The notes: generated by a model from the sequence alone, not told the origin. Shown: positions 44,689 to 54,163, numbered from the stretch's first letter. The stretch: 64,000 bases of DNA from an uncultured Pontibacter sp. (GCA_947499125.1 CANMMP010000001.1:1302001-1366000); one strand, 5' to 3'. A program made the numbers and translations.

Positions 44689-46821
44689 ATGGCAGAAAAG
44701 AATAATAAAGGCAATAACAAAAAGAAAAAGCCTCTGATCCCGAACACGCCGCCCCGCCCAACCATGCAACTATGGATGCTGGCCGTGCTGATACTCGTGA
44801 TCTTTGGTATCACCTACCTCAATAACAGCAACGCCTCTGTCGAAACATCTCAACGCGATTTCGAAGAAATGCTGCTAAGCGGCGATGTAAGCAAAGTGCA
44901 CATCGTTAACAAAAAAACGGTTGAAATATACCTGAAACAGGAAGCGTTAGAGAACGAAAAGTATAAGCAGGAACTGGAAGACCGTGGCAGCATTGCTCTC
45001 GATAAAGGCCCGCAATACCATTTCCCTATTATTTCTCCGGAGATATTTAATGAAGACCTGGGCGAGCTGGAGAAAGACCTGCCGCGCGAACAACGCGTAC
45101 CGGTTATACCGGAAGAGCGTACTGGCTTCATGGATTTCTTCGCAACATGGGGTTTCCTGCTACTATTGTTATTTGGTTTCTGGTTCCTGATGCGCCGCGT
45201 TACAGCCGGTGGCTCTGGTGGCCAGATCTTTAACATCGGCAAATCTAAAGCTGCTTTATTTGATGCGGAGAACAAGGTAAAGATCACATTTAAGGATGTG
45301 GCCGGCCTTGAAGAAGCAAAAGAAGAAGTACAGGAGATCGTGGAATTCCTGAAGAACCCAAGCAAATTTACTGTGCTGGGTGGTAAAATACCGAAAGGTG
45401 CGTTACTTGTAGGCCCTCCGGGTACAGGTAAAACCTTATTGGCAAAAGCAGTTGCCGGCGAAGCCGACGTTCCGTTCTTCTCCCTGTCAGGTTCTGACTT
45501 TGTAGAGATGTTTGTGGGTGTAGGTGCTGCCCGTGTGCGTGACTTGTTCAAGCAGGCAAAAGCCAAAGCGCCGTGTATCATTTTTATAGATGAGATCGAT
45601 GCGATTGGCCGTCACCGTAGCCGTGGCCAGGTGCCTGGCGGTAACGATGAGCGTGAGAACACCCTGAACTCCCTGCTTGTGGAGATGGATGGTTTCGCTA
45701 CTGACTCAGGTGTAATTATACTTGCAGCAACCAACCGCCCTGATACACTGGATTCTGCCTTACTTCGCCCGGGCCGTTTCGACCGCCAGGTAAGTATAGA
45801 TAAGCCGGATATTAACGGCCGTACCGAGATATTTGATGTACACTTAAAGCCGCTTACACTTGCCCCTGATGTGGATGCAAGAAAGTTAGCTGCCCAGACA
45901 CCTGGTTTTGCCGGTGCCGAAATAGCAAACGTTTGTAATGAGGCTGCCCTTATCGCTGCCCGTCGTAACAAAAAGGCTGTAGAAATGCAGGACTTTAACG
46001 ATGCTGTTGACCGTGTGATTGGTGGTCTAGAGAAAAAGAACAAGATCATCTCTCCGGGAGAAAAGAAAATCGTAGCTTACCACGAAGCTGGTCACGCTGT
46101 AGCAGGCTGGTTCCTGGAGCACACCGACCCATTGGTAAAAGTAAGTATAGTTCCGCGTGGCGTGGCTGCGTTGGGTTATGCCCAGTATTTACCAAAAGAA
46201 CAGTTCCTGTATACTACAGAGCAGTTAATTGATGAGATGTGTATGGCTTTAGGTGGCCGTGCCGCTGAAGATATCGTTTTCGGTAAGATCTCGACTGGTG
46301 CCCTGAGTGACCTGGAGCGAATCACTAAAATGGCTTACAGCATTGTAACTATGTATGGTATGAATGCGAAGATCGGTAATGTTTCGTTCTACGATTCGAA
46401 GCAGTCTGATATGCAGTTTAACAAACCGTACTCAGAAGCCACTGCCGAAACTATAGACAACGAAGTTCGCATTATCATCGATACTGCTTACCAGCGTACT
46501 ATTCAGTTATTAACTGAGAAGCGTGCTGAGCTAGAGATCATTGCAAAAGAGCTTCTGGAAAAAGAAATACTATTCCAGAGTGACCTGGAGCGCTTGGTTG
46601 GTCCGCGCCCGTTTGAAGCGCTGACTACTTACCAGGCACATACAGCAGGTACAGACAGAAGCCAGACCAAAAGCGAAGTAGAGCAGAATCATCCTGTTGA
46701 CTTTGACGAAACCAACAATGCTGCCCCGCAGGAAAATGAAGTGAATGGCACTCCGTCAAATAACGGAAACGGACACACTACTGCTGAGCAGGAGGACAAT
46801 ATCAATTCCAGAACAGCTTGA
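44689..46821 (+). CDS. ftsH: ATP-dependent zinc metalloprotease FtsH
   Basis: A 710-residue membrane AAA+ protease that removes damaged or regulatory membrane proteins. A Lys-rich N-terminus precedes TM1 ([17 protein letters not shown]), then a ~100-residue periplasmic domain and TM2 ([16 protein letters not shown], ~residue 150). AAA+: Walker A GPPGTGKT (~242), Walker [12 protein letters not shown], pore loop MFVGVG, second-region-of-homology segment [20 protein letters not shown]. Zinc site HEAGH (~465). The last ~60 residues are an Asn/Glu-rich low-complexity tail longer than in E. coli. It is followed after 11 bases by the LUD gene, so they are co-transcribed. Confidence 0.96.
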   Translation: MAEKNNKGNNKKKKPLIPNTPPRPTMQLWMLAVLILVIFGITYLNNSNASVETSQRDFEEMLLSGDVSKVHIVNKKTVEIYLKQEALENEKYKQELEDRGSIALDKGPQYHFPIISPEIFNEDLGELEKDLPREQRVPVIPEERTGFMDFFATWGFLLLLLFGFWFLMRRVTAGGSGGQIFNIGKSKAALFDAENKVKITFKDVAGLEEAKEEVQEIVEFLKNPSKFTVLGGKIPKGALLVGPPGTGKTLLAKAVAGEADVPFFSLSGSDFVEMFVGVGAARVRDLFKQAKAKAPCIIFIDEIDAIGRHRSRGQVPGGNDERENTLNSLLVEMDGFATDSGVIILAATNRPDTLDSALLRPGRFDRQVSIDKPDINGRTEIFDVHLKPLTLAPDVDARKLAAQTPGFAGAEIANVCNEAALIAARRNKKAVEMQDFNDAVDRVIGGLEKKNKIISPGEKKIVAYHEAGHAVAGWFLEHTDPLVKVSIVPRGVAALGYAQYLPKEQFLYTTEQLIDEMCMALGGRAAEDIVFGKISTGALSDLERITKMAYSIVTMYGMNAKIGNVSFYDSKQSDMQFNKPYSEATAETIDNEVRIIIDTAYQRTIQLLTEKRAELEIIAKELLEKEILFQSDLERLVGPRPFEALTTYQAHTAGTDRSQTKSEVEQNHPVDFDETNNAAPQENEVNGTPSNNGNGHTTAEQEDNINSRTA

Positions 46822-46832
46822 TATAAACAGGC

Positions 46833-47483
46833 ATGTACGAAGCAAAAACCAAAGAAATAGTATTAAGAAGAGTAAGAGAGGCGCTGGCTAAGCCAGCGCC
46901 TTTTCTGCCTCCTACTCCCGATTTCACATCGCCACTACACCACGCCTCTACCGAAGACCTTTCGGTTATTTTTGTAGAGAGCTTCCTGAAAAACAGTGGC
47001 ACCTTTTTTTATTGCGAAACAGAGGAAGCCTTCTTCGATCAGCTTTATACTTTTAAAAAGGAGCATAACCTGGAGCACCTGTTTGTTTGGGAGCCTAACC
47101 TGCAACAAGCGCTGCAGCACGCCGGCATAACCTATAACGATACCGTACAGGACTTTGTGAAGAACGGAGATGCCAGCCTGACCACCTGTGAGTCGCTGAT
47201 TGCACGCACCGGCAGTTTGCTGGTAAGCTCAGCTAATGCTGGTGGCCGCCGCTTAAGCATCTACCCTACTATACATATAGTAGTTGCCAAAGCCAGCCAG
47301 TTAGTACCCGATATTAAAGACGGCCTGCAAAAGCTGCGCGACAAGTATAAAACCAATTTCCCATCGATGGTAAGCCTTGTTAGTGGCCCGAGCCGCACCG
47401 CCGACATCGAGAAAACCCTTGTAATGGGCGCACACGGCCCAAAGCAATTAGTACTTTTCCTTATAGATGACCTTCCGCATTGA
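46833..47483 (+). CDS. LUD-domain protein (LutC/YkgG family)
   Basis: A 216-residue protein of the LutC family. TTCESLIARTGSLLVSSANA and VSGPSRTADIEKTLVMGAHG are the LUD signatures. LutC normally works with LutA and LutB in lactate oxidation, but neither is near, and a solitary LUD gene after ftsH appears typical of Bacteroidota; a lactate role is therefore not assumed. ATG start 11 bases after ftsH; its end overlaps the start of lpxH by 17 bases, indicating tight translational coupling. Confidence 0.87.
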   Translation: MYEAKTKEIVLRRVREALAKPAPFLPPTPDFTSPLHHASTEDLSVIFVESFLKNSGTFFYCETEEAFFDQLYTFKKEHNLEHLFVWEPNLQQALQHAGITYNDTVQDFVKNGDASLTTCESLIARTGSLLVSSANAGGRRLSIYPTIHIVVAKASQLVPDIKDGLQKLRDKYKTNFPSMVSLVSGPSRTADIEKTLVMGAHGPKQLVLFLIDDLPH

Positions 47484-48237
47484 TAAATTAGCGCCAGGCC
47501 AGAAAGTATACTTTGCATCTGATTTCCATCTGGGCGTGCCCGATGCGGAAACCAGCAGAGCCCGCGAGCTTAAAATTGTGCGCTGGCTGGACGAAGCAAA
47601 GAAAGACGCCGCTGCTATACTTTTGCTCGGCGATATTTTCGATTTCTGGTTTGAGTACCGCCATACTATACCGAAAGGCTTTATAAGGCTGCAAGGCAAA
47701 CTGGCTGAAATAACCGATGCCGGAATACCGGTACTTTTCTTCACGGGCAACCACGATATGTGGATGTTTGATTACTTCCCGAAAGAACTGAACATACCGG
47801 TCCTGCGCCATCCGATCTCTACAACTATAAACGGCCATACTTTTTACATTGGCCACGGCGATGGACTCGGCCCCGGCGACCATACTTATAAGATCATTAA
47901 AAAAGTATTTGCGAACAAAGCCTGCCAATGGGCCTTTGCACGTTTGCACCCAAACTTAGGTATAGGTTTAGCCAATATGTGGTCGCGTAAAAGCCGCATC
48001 AGCAACGTTAAAAAAGATGAAGCTTTTTTAGGGGAAGATGAATGGCTGCTACAATACTGCAGAGAGGTTGAAGAGAAGCAACACCACGACTATTACTTGT
48101 TCGGACACCGCCACCTGCCCCTTGACTTACCTATAGGTGATAAAAGCCGTTATGTGAATCTGGGAGAATGGGTCAATTTTTGCTCTTATGCCGTATACGA
48201 TGGCAATACATTAACCTTAGAGCATTTTGAAGCTTAG
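47467..48237 (+). CDS. lpxH: UDP-2,3-diacylglucosamine diphosphatase (LpxH-type)
   Basis: A 256-residue calcineurin-like phosphoesterase. VYFASDFHLGVPD, LLLGDIFDFWFEYR, FFTGNHDMWMFDYF, IGHGDGLGPGDHTYKIIKKV and YYLFGHRHLPLDLP match the LpxH-like family of Bacteroidota that hydrolyses UDP-2,3-diacylglucosamine to lipid X in lipid A synthesis. The metal-binding Asp, Asn and His residues are all present. ATG overlaps the LUD gene by 17 bases; the stop overlaps the next gene by 11 bases. FtsH degrades the lipid A enzyme LpxC in E. coli, so operon linkage with ftsH may be meaningful, though this is inference. Confidence 0.87.
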   Translation: MTFRIDKLAPGQKVYFASDFHLGVPDAETSRARELKIVRWLDEAKKDAAAILLLGDIFDFWFEYRHTIPKGFIRLQGKLAEITDAGIPVLFFTGNHDMWMFDYFPKELNIPVLRHPISTTINGHTFYIGHGDGLGPGDHTYKIIKKVFANKACQWAFARLHPNLGIGLANMWSRKSRISNVKKDEAFLGEDEWLLQYCREVEEKQHHDYYLFGHRHLPLDLPIGDKSRYVNLGEWVNFCSYAVYDGNTLTLEHFEA

Positions 48238-49042
48238 CAACTACATAGTTATACTTTTACTCTTGCTCTGCACCTTACCTGCAGTTGCTCAAACCGACTC
48301 TACGGGCACTTACCTGCGCACGATACCGGTTAGCTCGCCAACGGCAGTTTCCGTGGACCGCAATGGAGCTGTATACTTCCTGAACCCACGCCGCAACCTG
48401 GTTCAACTCGACTCGCTTGGCCGGGCTGTTGCTGTGTATTCGCCGTCTGGTAGCGGTAGTATTAAAACGGTAGATGCCTGGAATGCGATGGAGATCATGG
48501 TCTTTTATGAAGATCAGCAGGAAATTTTGCTACTCGACAGGTTCTTCAGCCTTATAACACAAATACCTTTAACTGATTTTGGCCTGAACAGCACCGTAAC
48601 GGCTGCTGCCGTAGCATCGTCGGATGGATTCTGGCTTTTTGATGAAACTGATTTTAAGCTGAGCAAATTAGACAGTCGCTTGAGAAGGTTAACTGTTGAG
48701 ACCCCGCTTAACCTGATCCTGGACCGGGAACGGTTTGACATCAGGATGCTGCGCGAATACCAGAACCATGTGTACCTGCTGGACTATAATGCCGGCATTT
48801 ATGTATTCGATAACCTGGGCAACTATAAACAGAAGATACCAGTAACCGGTGTGCAATACATCAATTTTATCGGTAACGAGCTATACTTTGTGAAAGAGGA
48901 TAAGCTACACTTTACAGACCTTTATACCGGCAAACAATACACGTTAAACCTACCTGAAACGAAGGATTACCAGTCTGCTTTGGTTACCGGGAACCGTTTG
49001 TACCTGTTCCGGAATAAAACGGCCGATATTTTTGAACGCTAG
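48227..49042 (+). CDS. Exported beta-propeller-like protein, TTG start
   Basis: A 271-residue exported protein with signal peptide KLSNYIVILLLLLCTLPAVA then Q. The mature part has repeated strands typical of an NHL/YVTN-like propeller (PTAVSVDRNGAVYFLNPRRN, LVQLDSLGRAVAVYSPSGSG, NHVYLLDYNAGIYVFDNLGN). No catalytic motif seen. No ATG is available before the signal peptide in this frame; TTG at 48227, inside the last codons of lpxH, is the evident start and suggests translational coupling. It ends the rsfS-ftsH operon and converges with the SMR gene with one base between stops. Confidence 0.78.
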   Translation: MKLSNYIVILLLLLCTLPAVAQTDSTGTYLRTIPVSSPTAVSVDRNGAVYFLNPRRNLVQLDSLGRAVAVYSPSGSGSIKTVDAWNAMEIMVFYEDQQEILLLDRFFSLITQIPLTDFGLNSTVTAAAVASSDGFWLFDETDFKLSKLDSRLRRLTVETPLNLILDRERFDIRMLREYQNHVYLLDYNAGIYVFDNLGNYKQKIPVTGVQYINFIGNELYFVKEDKLHFTDLYTGKQYTLNLPETKDYQSALVTGNRLYLFRNKTADIFER

Positions 49043-49043
49043 T

Positions 49044-49370
49044 TTATTTAGCCTCTCCTGAGAAAACCTTCAGGCCTACCACACCAGCAACTATCAACAG
49101 AATACAGAATATCCTGATAAAGTCCCGCGGTTCGTTCAGAAAAACAATGCCAAGTATAGCGGTGCCTGCGGCTCCAATTCCCGTCCAGATGCCATAAGCT
49201 GTTCCTAAAGGCAGTTCTTTCATGGCCTGCGCTAAAAGTATAAAACTCAGGATCATGACGGCAACTGTAACCACACTGATAACAGGTTTTGTAAAACCTT
49301 CGCTATATTTCAGGCCAAACGCCCATCCTATTTCGCATATTCCAGCCAGTATCAGGTATACCCAAGCCAT
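49044..49370 (-). CDS. Small multidrug resistance family exporter (SugE/Gdx-like)
   Basis: A 108-residue four-helix transporter. The essential Glu lies in the first helix (VYLILAGICEIGWAFGLKYS). WAFGLKYSEGFTKP and the second-helix pattern are closer to the SugE/Gdx guanidinium exporter subgroup than to EmrE/QacE. ELPLGTAYGIWTGIGAAGTA is the conserved third-helix start. It works as a dimer exporting small cations by proton exchange. I see no guanidine riboswitch in the ~100 bases upstream. Confidence is high for the family, moderate for the subgroup. Confidence 0.88.
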   Translation of the reverse strand: MAWVYLILAGICEIGWAFGLKYSEGFTKPVISVVTVAVMILSFILLAQAMKELPLGTAYGIWTGIGAAGTAILGIVFLNEPRDFIRIFCILLIVAGVVGLKVFSGEAK

Positions 49371-49475
49371 AATTTCTCAGTTTTGTAGTAGCTACAAAGT
49401 TAAGTGTTTATACTTTCTTTTTTGTTGATAAGCTTGACCATGGCAAGTTTATTGTTAATGCTACACTCACGATAA

Positions 49476-50345
49476 CTATAAAGTTAATATCATCTCGTAT
49501 TGCCCCAGGAAACGGGAGAAATGTTTTCGCTTCAAAAACTCTTTAAAACTTATGGCATTGGTATCTATATTAATAAAGAGCAAGGCCTGCGCTGTAGTAT
49601 GTTGTGCTATCTCCTGTAAAAGCATATTACCAACTCCCCGGTTGCGGGCTTCCTTAGATACTGCAAGTTGTGCCACTGACCCGATCTCGGGGAAGAAAGC
49701 AGCGAAACCAACCAATTCCTGGTGTTCATCGCGGGCTTCGAGGTATAGTTTAGTATCGGGACTATGTTTAATAGCCGTGCCAGAGTTTTGCCAAGTTGGA
49801 ACAACATCACAAAAGCAGTTATTCTGGCGCCAGTCGGGTTTTATAGTTGGTATTATAGTTACATTATCGGGGGCTTCGCGTGGCAGCAATAATTCATCTT
49901 TTAGTGCCCGGAAGCAATCAAGCGAGCGGGTTACTTTAAAGCCAACCTGTTCATAAGACCTTATCGCCGGTTTGTTTTCCTGTATCACCTCCAGCAGGCA
50001 TTGTTCTGTTCCGCTTTCACGTAATTTGGGTAGCAGGAATTCATACATCCGGCGGGTAAGCTGGTGGCCCCTGTACTCCGGAAGTACGCCCGTACCAGCA
50101 TTGTAAGCCGTAGGTTTTCCATCGAATTCGCCGAGCCCGGTAAGTATAAACCCCACCAGTTTAGTACCGGCGTATGCTCCCACACAAAAAGAGGGCTCTA
50201 TACTTTCGCGCTTTAGTTTTGACTGGAACTGGGCAGTGGTTAATTGTATAGGTATAATATAATCGGCAAATGCTTCCACAAAAACCTGGTGCACCTCAGG
50301 CATATCGCGGGCATTTAACAGAGAGAATTCGTAGGCAGCTTCCAT
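49476..50345 (-). CDS. Tandem GNAT acetyltransferase
   Basis: A 289-residue protein with two GNAT-like halves. The first has YNAGTGVLPEYRGHQLTRRM (acetyl-CoA loop) and SYEQVGFKVTRSLDCF; the second has FFPEIGSVAQLAVSKEARNR, then GVGNMLLQEIAQ, and a C-terminal FLKRKHFSRFLGQYEM. Tandem GNATs often have one active and one structural domain. The substrate is unknown. ATG start; same strand as the flippase gene 41 bases upstream, so likely co-transcribed. Confidence 0.85.
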   Translation of the reverse strand: MEAAYEFSLLNARDMPEVHQVFVEAFADYIIPIQLTTAQFQSKLKRESIEPSFCVGAYAGTKLVGFILTGLGEFDGKPTAYNAGTGVLPEYRGHQLTRRMYEFLLPKLRESGTEQCLLEVIQENKPAIRSYEQVGFKVTRSLDCFRALKDELLLPREAPDNVTIIPTIKPDWRQNNCFCDVVPTWQNSGTAIKHSPDTKLYLEARDEHQELVGFAAFFPEIGSVAQLAVSKEARNRGVGNMLLQEIAQHTTAQALLFINIDTNAISFKEFLKRKHFSRFLGQYEMILTL

Positions 50346-50386
50346 AATTTCAGGCAGATCAGGGTTAACAGGAAAGCAGCAGCAGT

Positions 50387-51811
50387 TTATACCTGCAGCT
50401 TCACCTTATTACGATACGCAATACCTGCTACTAATGCTACCAGGCAAAGTATAGCTGTAATTATGATCTTAACGGAAACAGCAACAGCAGCCAGGTTATA
50501 AACGCCCAGTAACAGCACTATAGTAAGTATAAGCCAAACCATAGGGTAATAGCGCACCAGTTGCGTTTCGCGGAAATAGCGCACATAAAAACCGGCATAC
50601 CCCATATACAACAACGCTGCAAAGGTAGTATAAGCAGCAGCCTGGTAACCAAAGATCGGTACAAGTATAAAATTAAGAATTATGTTGCCTACCCCGGCCA
50701 CAACCGAGATACGCCATAGTTTATCGGAGTGCTCGCGGTAAGTTAATGTATTAAAAACCAGCAGGTACATAGGCCGGTAATTATACCCCATCAGTATTAT
50801 AATTGCCAGCGGGTAAGCCTGTTGCAGGTCATCGTTCTTTATAAGCAGTTCAAATATCTCGCGCATCCAAAGGCAGGCAACCGTGGTCAGGAACAGGAAA
50901 AGCCCCATCAGGGCAAACGTAAGGTACCGTATCTGTATGGCCGCGCTTTTGTCGGTGTTGCGGGCCAGGTTGTGCATATAAAACGGCGATGCAGCCTGCG
51001 AAACCGCCCACGAAGCCATCACAAAGTAAGTACCGAAACTGGAAGCTACATTGTATAAACCTATCTTCCGGACGGGCACATTCAGCACATCGAGTACGAG
51101 CCTGTCGGAGGTATCCATTACAAAAGAGGCCATATGGTGCGGCACAACCGGCAACGATACGCGCAACGACTGCTTTATGCGGCTCCACTTAAACTTAAAT
51201 ATCGGGAAAAGGCGCTGCTGTATATAGATATGGTAGCCATTGAGCAAAAAACCAATGAACACCGAAACAAAACCGGCATAAAACCAGCCCATAAAACCCA
51301 TCCGCAGGTAAGCTATAGTATAAATATTAAGCCCCACGCCTATTGCCCCAACTATAAACGTCCGGATGGCAACCGGCACCGGCTTCTGCGATAACTGGTA
51401 GTAAATATTGCTCTGGATCTCCGTCATGGAGAACAGCATAATAGGCAGGCCAGCCAGTAAGGCAATCTCCAGTTGGTAACCTTCGGCTTCAGCAGGAACC
51501 AGGAAGTATAAAGCCACTATTACCAGCAATCCGTATAAAAGCGACCATAAGCTAACAAAGCCGTTTATTTGTCGCCATATCCAGGTATAGCGTTTAGGCA
51601 ACCGGGCATAACTGTTTACCAGCACAACCGAAAGGCCTAAGCTCTGCAGCATCGAAAACAAAGACACGTACGCCGTTACGATACCTGCCACACCATAGTC
51701 GGCGGGTGTAAGGTAGCGCGTAATAATGGGCAGGGTAACTACTCCGGCCAGGCGGGGTACCTGGGCAGCTAAACCATAAATTGCCGCATGCGATAATAAC
51801 TTTCGAAGCAT
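50387..51811 (-). CDS. Polysaccharide flippase (oligosaccharide/O-antigen translocase)
   Basis: A 474-residue MOP-superfamily membrane protein with about 14 predicted helices. SHAAIYGLAAQVPRLAGVVT and LPIITRYLTPADYGVAGIVT are the typical N-terminal signature of Wzx-like flippases, and LRVSLPVVPHHMASFVMDTS, then DRLVLDVLNV, begins the second half. It would move lipid-linked sugars across the inner membrane. No glycosyltransferase cluster surrounds it here, so the polysaccharide is unknown. ATG start. Confidence 0.87.
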   Translation of the reverse strand: MLRKLLSHAAIYGLAAQVPRLAGVVTLPIITRYLTPADYGVAGIVTAYVSLFSMLQSLGLSVVLVNSYARLPKRYTWIWRQINGFVSLWSLLYGLLVIVALYFLVPAEAEGYQLEIALLAGLPIMLFSMTEIQSNIYYQLSQKPVPVAIRTFIVGAIGVGLNIYTIAYLRMGFMGWFYAGFVSVFIGFLLNGYHIYIQQRLFPIFKFKWSRIKQSLRVSLPVVPHHMASFVMDTSDRLVLDVLNVPVRKIGLYNVASSFGTYFVMASWAVSQAASPFYMHNLARNTDKSAAIQIRYLTFALMGLFLFLTTVACLWMREIFELLIKNDDLQQAYPLAIIILMGYNYRPMYLLVFNTLTYREHSDKLWRISVVAGVGNIILNFILVPIFGYQAAAYTTFAALLYMGYAGFYVRYFRETQLVRYYPMVWLILTIVLLLGVYNLAAVAVSVKIIITAILCLVALVAGIAYRNKVKLQV

Positions 51812-51928
51812 TGCTTAAAATTATAGTTTAAATTTCAGCATCGTGCATAGTGCCGGTAATTTTGTAGCATGTTGGCCGCTGCACAGGCACATTTCGGAGG
51901 GTGCTACACCATTGGCACAAAAAATTAG

Positions 51929-51936
51929 TATATTTG
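51929..51936 (+). promoter_or_regulatory. Candidate -7 element (TATATTTG) upstream of ricT-like gene
   Basis: Exact match to TAnnTTTG, 56 bases before the GTG start. A TTGG at 51912 lies about 14 bases upstream, closer than the usual -33 spacing. Confidence 0.42.
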
Positions 51937-51977
51937 TTACTTACCTGATTAAGAAAACAAGAATTAATAGCTATATA

Positions 51978-51984
51978 AAGGAGA
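51978..51984 (+). promoter_or_regulatory. Strong Shine-Dalgarno fixing a GTG start
   Basis: AAAGGAG lies 7 bases before the GTG at 51992. Good SD sites are uncommon in this window, and this one decides the start of the PSP1 protein. Confidence 0.7.
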
Positions 51985-51991
51985 TTAAAAA

Positions 51992-53554
51992 GTGGGTTGT
52001 AATTCATGTTCCAGTGGCGGATGTGGCACCAAAAAGACCAGTGCTGATGGCACAGAGGTAGTTGGTGGCTGCAAAAGCAACGGCGGCTGCAGCACAGGAG
52101 GCTGTAACCGTTTAAATGTGTTCGACTGGCTCAGCGATATGGAAATACCCGTTTCGTTTGAGGAGTTCGACATTGTAGAAATAAGATTTAAGGGAGGCCG
52201 CAAGGACTTTTACCGTAATAGTAGCAGAATAGACCTGACCACCGGCGATGCCGTGGTAGTAGACGTGCCGAATGGCCACCACATTGGCTTTGTATCCCTG
52301 AAAGGGGAACTTGTGCGCCTGCAGATGCTGAAGAAGAAAGTTGACAACAACGAGGAGATCCGCAGCATTTACCGCATCGCTACCGAGCAGGACATGGAGA
52401 AATTCAACGAGGTCCGTGACCTGGAAGGTGGCGCCATGTACCGCTCGCGCGAGATCATTCAGCAGCTGGGTCTTAAAATGAAGTTGTCGGATGTAGAGTA
52501 CCAGGCTGACAGAAGCAAGGCTACTTTTTATTATTCTGCTGATGACCGTGTTGACTTCCGTGACCTGATAAAGAAGCTGGCTGAAGAGTTTAAGGTGCGA
52601 ATTGAGATGCGCCAGATAAGCCTCCGCCACGAAGCAGGCCGCTTAGGTGGCATTGGCTCGTGCGGCCGCGAACTTTGCTGTTCTACCTGGCTCACCGATT
52701 TCAAGAGCGTATCAACAACAGCAGCGCGTTACCAGAACCTTTCGCTTAACCCAAGCAAGCTTTCGGGCCAGTGCGGCCGTTTGAAGTGCTGCCTGAACTA
52801 TGAACTGGAAACGTACATGGAAGCCCTGAAGGATATTCCAACAGTAAGCCGCCCATTGCAGACCCAGAATGGAGACGCCTTTTTACAGAAGACCGATATC
52901 TTTAAAAAGATGATGTGGTTTGGTTTTAAAGGCGATAATAACTGGTACCCGGTGCCTGTGGAGCGTGTGCATGAAATACTGGAGCTAAATGCTAAAGGAG
53001 TTGCTGTAGATTCGTTGACTGTAGTTGTAGAAGAGGAGCCGAAACAAAACGAATTTGTAGCGCAGGTAGAAGGTAACCTGGAACGTCTGGACGACAAGTA
53101 TAAAGCCAAGAAGAAAAAGAAGAAGAAAAAGAAAAGTGGCTTACCTGGCGGAGATAGTGCAGTTGCAGAATCACAAGATGCGCAGGTAAGGGAAAGCAGG
53201 CCAAGACCAGCTACCGAACAACGCGAAGGCGAACAGCGCCCGAGACGGCAGCGCCCTGACAACAGGAACCGCACCCGCGATGGCCGTGAAGGTGGAGGCC
53301 GTGAACGCGACATCCGCGAAGGTGAGAACAGAGAGCGCGAACCGGGCCGCGAGCGCAGCAGCAACCGCGAACGCGGCGACCGCAGTAATCGTGGGCCAAG
53401 GCCACCGCGCGAAGGCCGGGACAAACCAGCTCAGGTGCCTCCTGCAACACCGCCACAGGCAAACGCCGAAGGGCAACCGCCTAAAAAGCAACGATCCAGA
53501 AAACCGTTCCGGGGCAGAAAACCGGATCAGAATAAACCGAATACTGATGCATAA
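51992..53554 (+). CDS. PSP1-domain (RicT/YaaT-like) protein with Cys-rich head and charged low-complexity tail
   Basis: A 520-residue protein. A Cys/Gly-rich head of ~40 residues (CNSCSSGGCG, CKSNGGCSTGGC) could bind metal. The PSP1 domain spans ~50-290: RRIDLTTG-like SSRIDLTTGDAVVVDV, VEYQADRSKATFYYSADDRV, DFRDLIKKLAEEFKVRIEMR, and the cysteine motifs GSCGRELCCSTWL and SGQCGRLKCCLNYELETYM. From residue ~370 the chain is a Lys tract (nine Lys) and then Arg/Glu/Gly/Pro-rich disorder to the end. B. subtilis RicT binds an Fe-S cluster and directs RNase Y; in Bacteroidota the gene sits beside gldH as here. GTG start with a strong SD. Confidence 0.88.
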   Translation: MGCNSCSSGGCGTKKTSADGTEVVGGCKSNGGCSTGGCNRLNVFDWLSDMEIPVSFEEFDIVEIRFKGGRKDFYRNSSRIDLTTGDAVVVDVPNGHHIGFVSLKGELVRLQMLKKKVDNNEEIRSIYRIATEQDMEKFNEVRDLEGGAMYRSREIIQQLGLKMKLSDVEYQADRSKATFYYSADDRVDFRDLIKKLAEEFKVRIEMRQISLRHEAGRLGGIGSCGRELCCSTWLTDFKSVSTTAARYQNLSLNPSKLSGQCGRLKCCLNYELETYMEALKDIPTVSRPLQTQNGDAFLQKTDIFKKMMWFGFKGDNNWYPVPVERVHEILELNAKGVAVDSLTVVVEEEPKQNEFVAQVEGNLERLDDKYKAKKKKKKKKKSGLPGGDSAVAESQDAQVRESRPRPATEQREGEQRPRRQRPDNRNRTRDGREGGGRERDIREGENREREPGRERSSNRERGDRSNRGPRPPREGRDKPAQVPPATPPQANAEGQPPKKQRSRKPFRGRKPDQNKPNTDA

Positions 53555-54020
53555 GAACCTTTTATGCTGGGCTTCAGCATTACTGCTACTGTTAACTGCC
53601 TGCGACCCGGCCCGTGTGTACGAACAAAACACAGACCTGCCGGAAGGCAACTGGGCGATAGATAATGCTCCGGTATTTGAGTTTGAGATCCAGGATACGG
53701 CACAGCAATATGCGGTGTTCGTGAACCTGCGCTACGACCTCGACTACGAGTTCTATAACCTGTATATGCAGCACGAACTAACCGGCCCCGATGGGAAGCA
53801 GCTATCAGAAAAATTGCACGAAATTACACTGATGGATCCTAAAACTGGTCAGCCGATCGGTAATGGTTCTGCCGGCACTTTTGATTTGCAGCAACCTATG
53901 CTTGAAAGTATAAAGTTTAAACAAGCCGGTACTTATAAGCTTAAAATAACCCAGTATATGCGCCGGGACCCCTTGCCGCATGTGCGGGCCGTAGGAATAC
54001 GGGTAGCAAAAAAAGAATAG
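53547..54020 (+). CDS. gldH: Gliding motility lipoprotein GldH
   Basis: A 157-residue lipoprotein: MHKNLLCWASALLLLLTAC is the signal with lipobox LTAC. NTDLPEGNWAIDNAPVFEFE, VFVNLRYDLDYEFYNLYM, LMDPKTGQPIGNGSAGTFDL and ESIKFKQAGTYKLKITQYMR are the family features. GldH is required for gliding in Flavobacterium johnsoniae and is linked to T9SS function. The ATG overlaps the end of the PSP1 gene by 8 bases. Its presence fits the T9SS sorting domains elsewhere in the window. Confidence 0.9.
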   Translation: MHKNLLCWASALLLLLTACDPARVYEQNTDLPEGNWAIDNAPVFEFEIQDTAQQYAVFVNLRYDLDYEFYNLYMQHELTGPDGKQLSEKLHEITLMDPKTGQPIGNGSAGTFDLQQPMLESIKFKQAGTYKLKITQYMRRDPLPHVRAVGIRVAKKE

Positions 54021-54038
54021 CGAAAAGGTTTAGAATAG

Positions 54039-54074
54039 AGCCCGCATCCCCTCAGGTTGCGGGCTTTGTTTTTA
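54039..54074 (+). terminator. Rho-independent terminator after gldH
   Basis: AGCCCGCA and TGCGGGCT pair around an 11-base loop, followed by TTGTTTTT. Confidence 0.87.
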
Positions 54075-54163
54075 TACTTTAATCAAAAACCGGGTTGCTG
54101 CGTAATATAGGTACCAAACAATTATTAACCAGAAAAAGATACCACTACACCTCGCCATTCTAT

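Noticed and set aside
46833-47483. Lactate utilisation operon (lutABC)
   Set aside because: Only the LutC-like LUD gene is present; no lutA or lutB neighbours.
49371-49475. A guanidine riboswitch before the SMR exporter
   Set aside because: No ACGG-loop hairpin pair or ykkC-type core can be seen.
52798-53462. Ser/Arg- and Ala-rich antisense frames over the PSP1 gene tail
   Set aside because: They mirror the Arg/Glu/Pro low-complexity tail of the sense protein.
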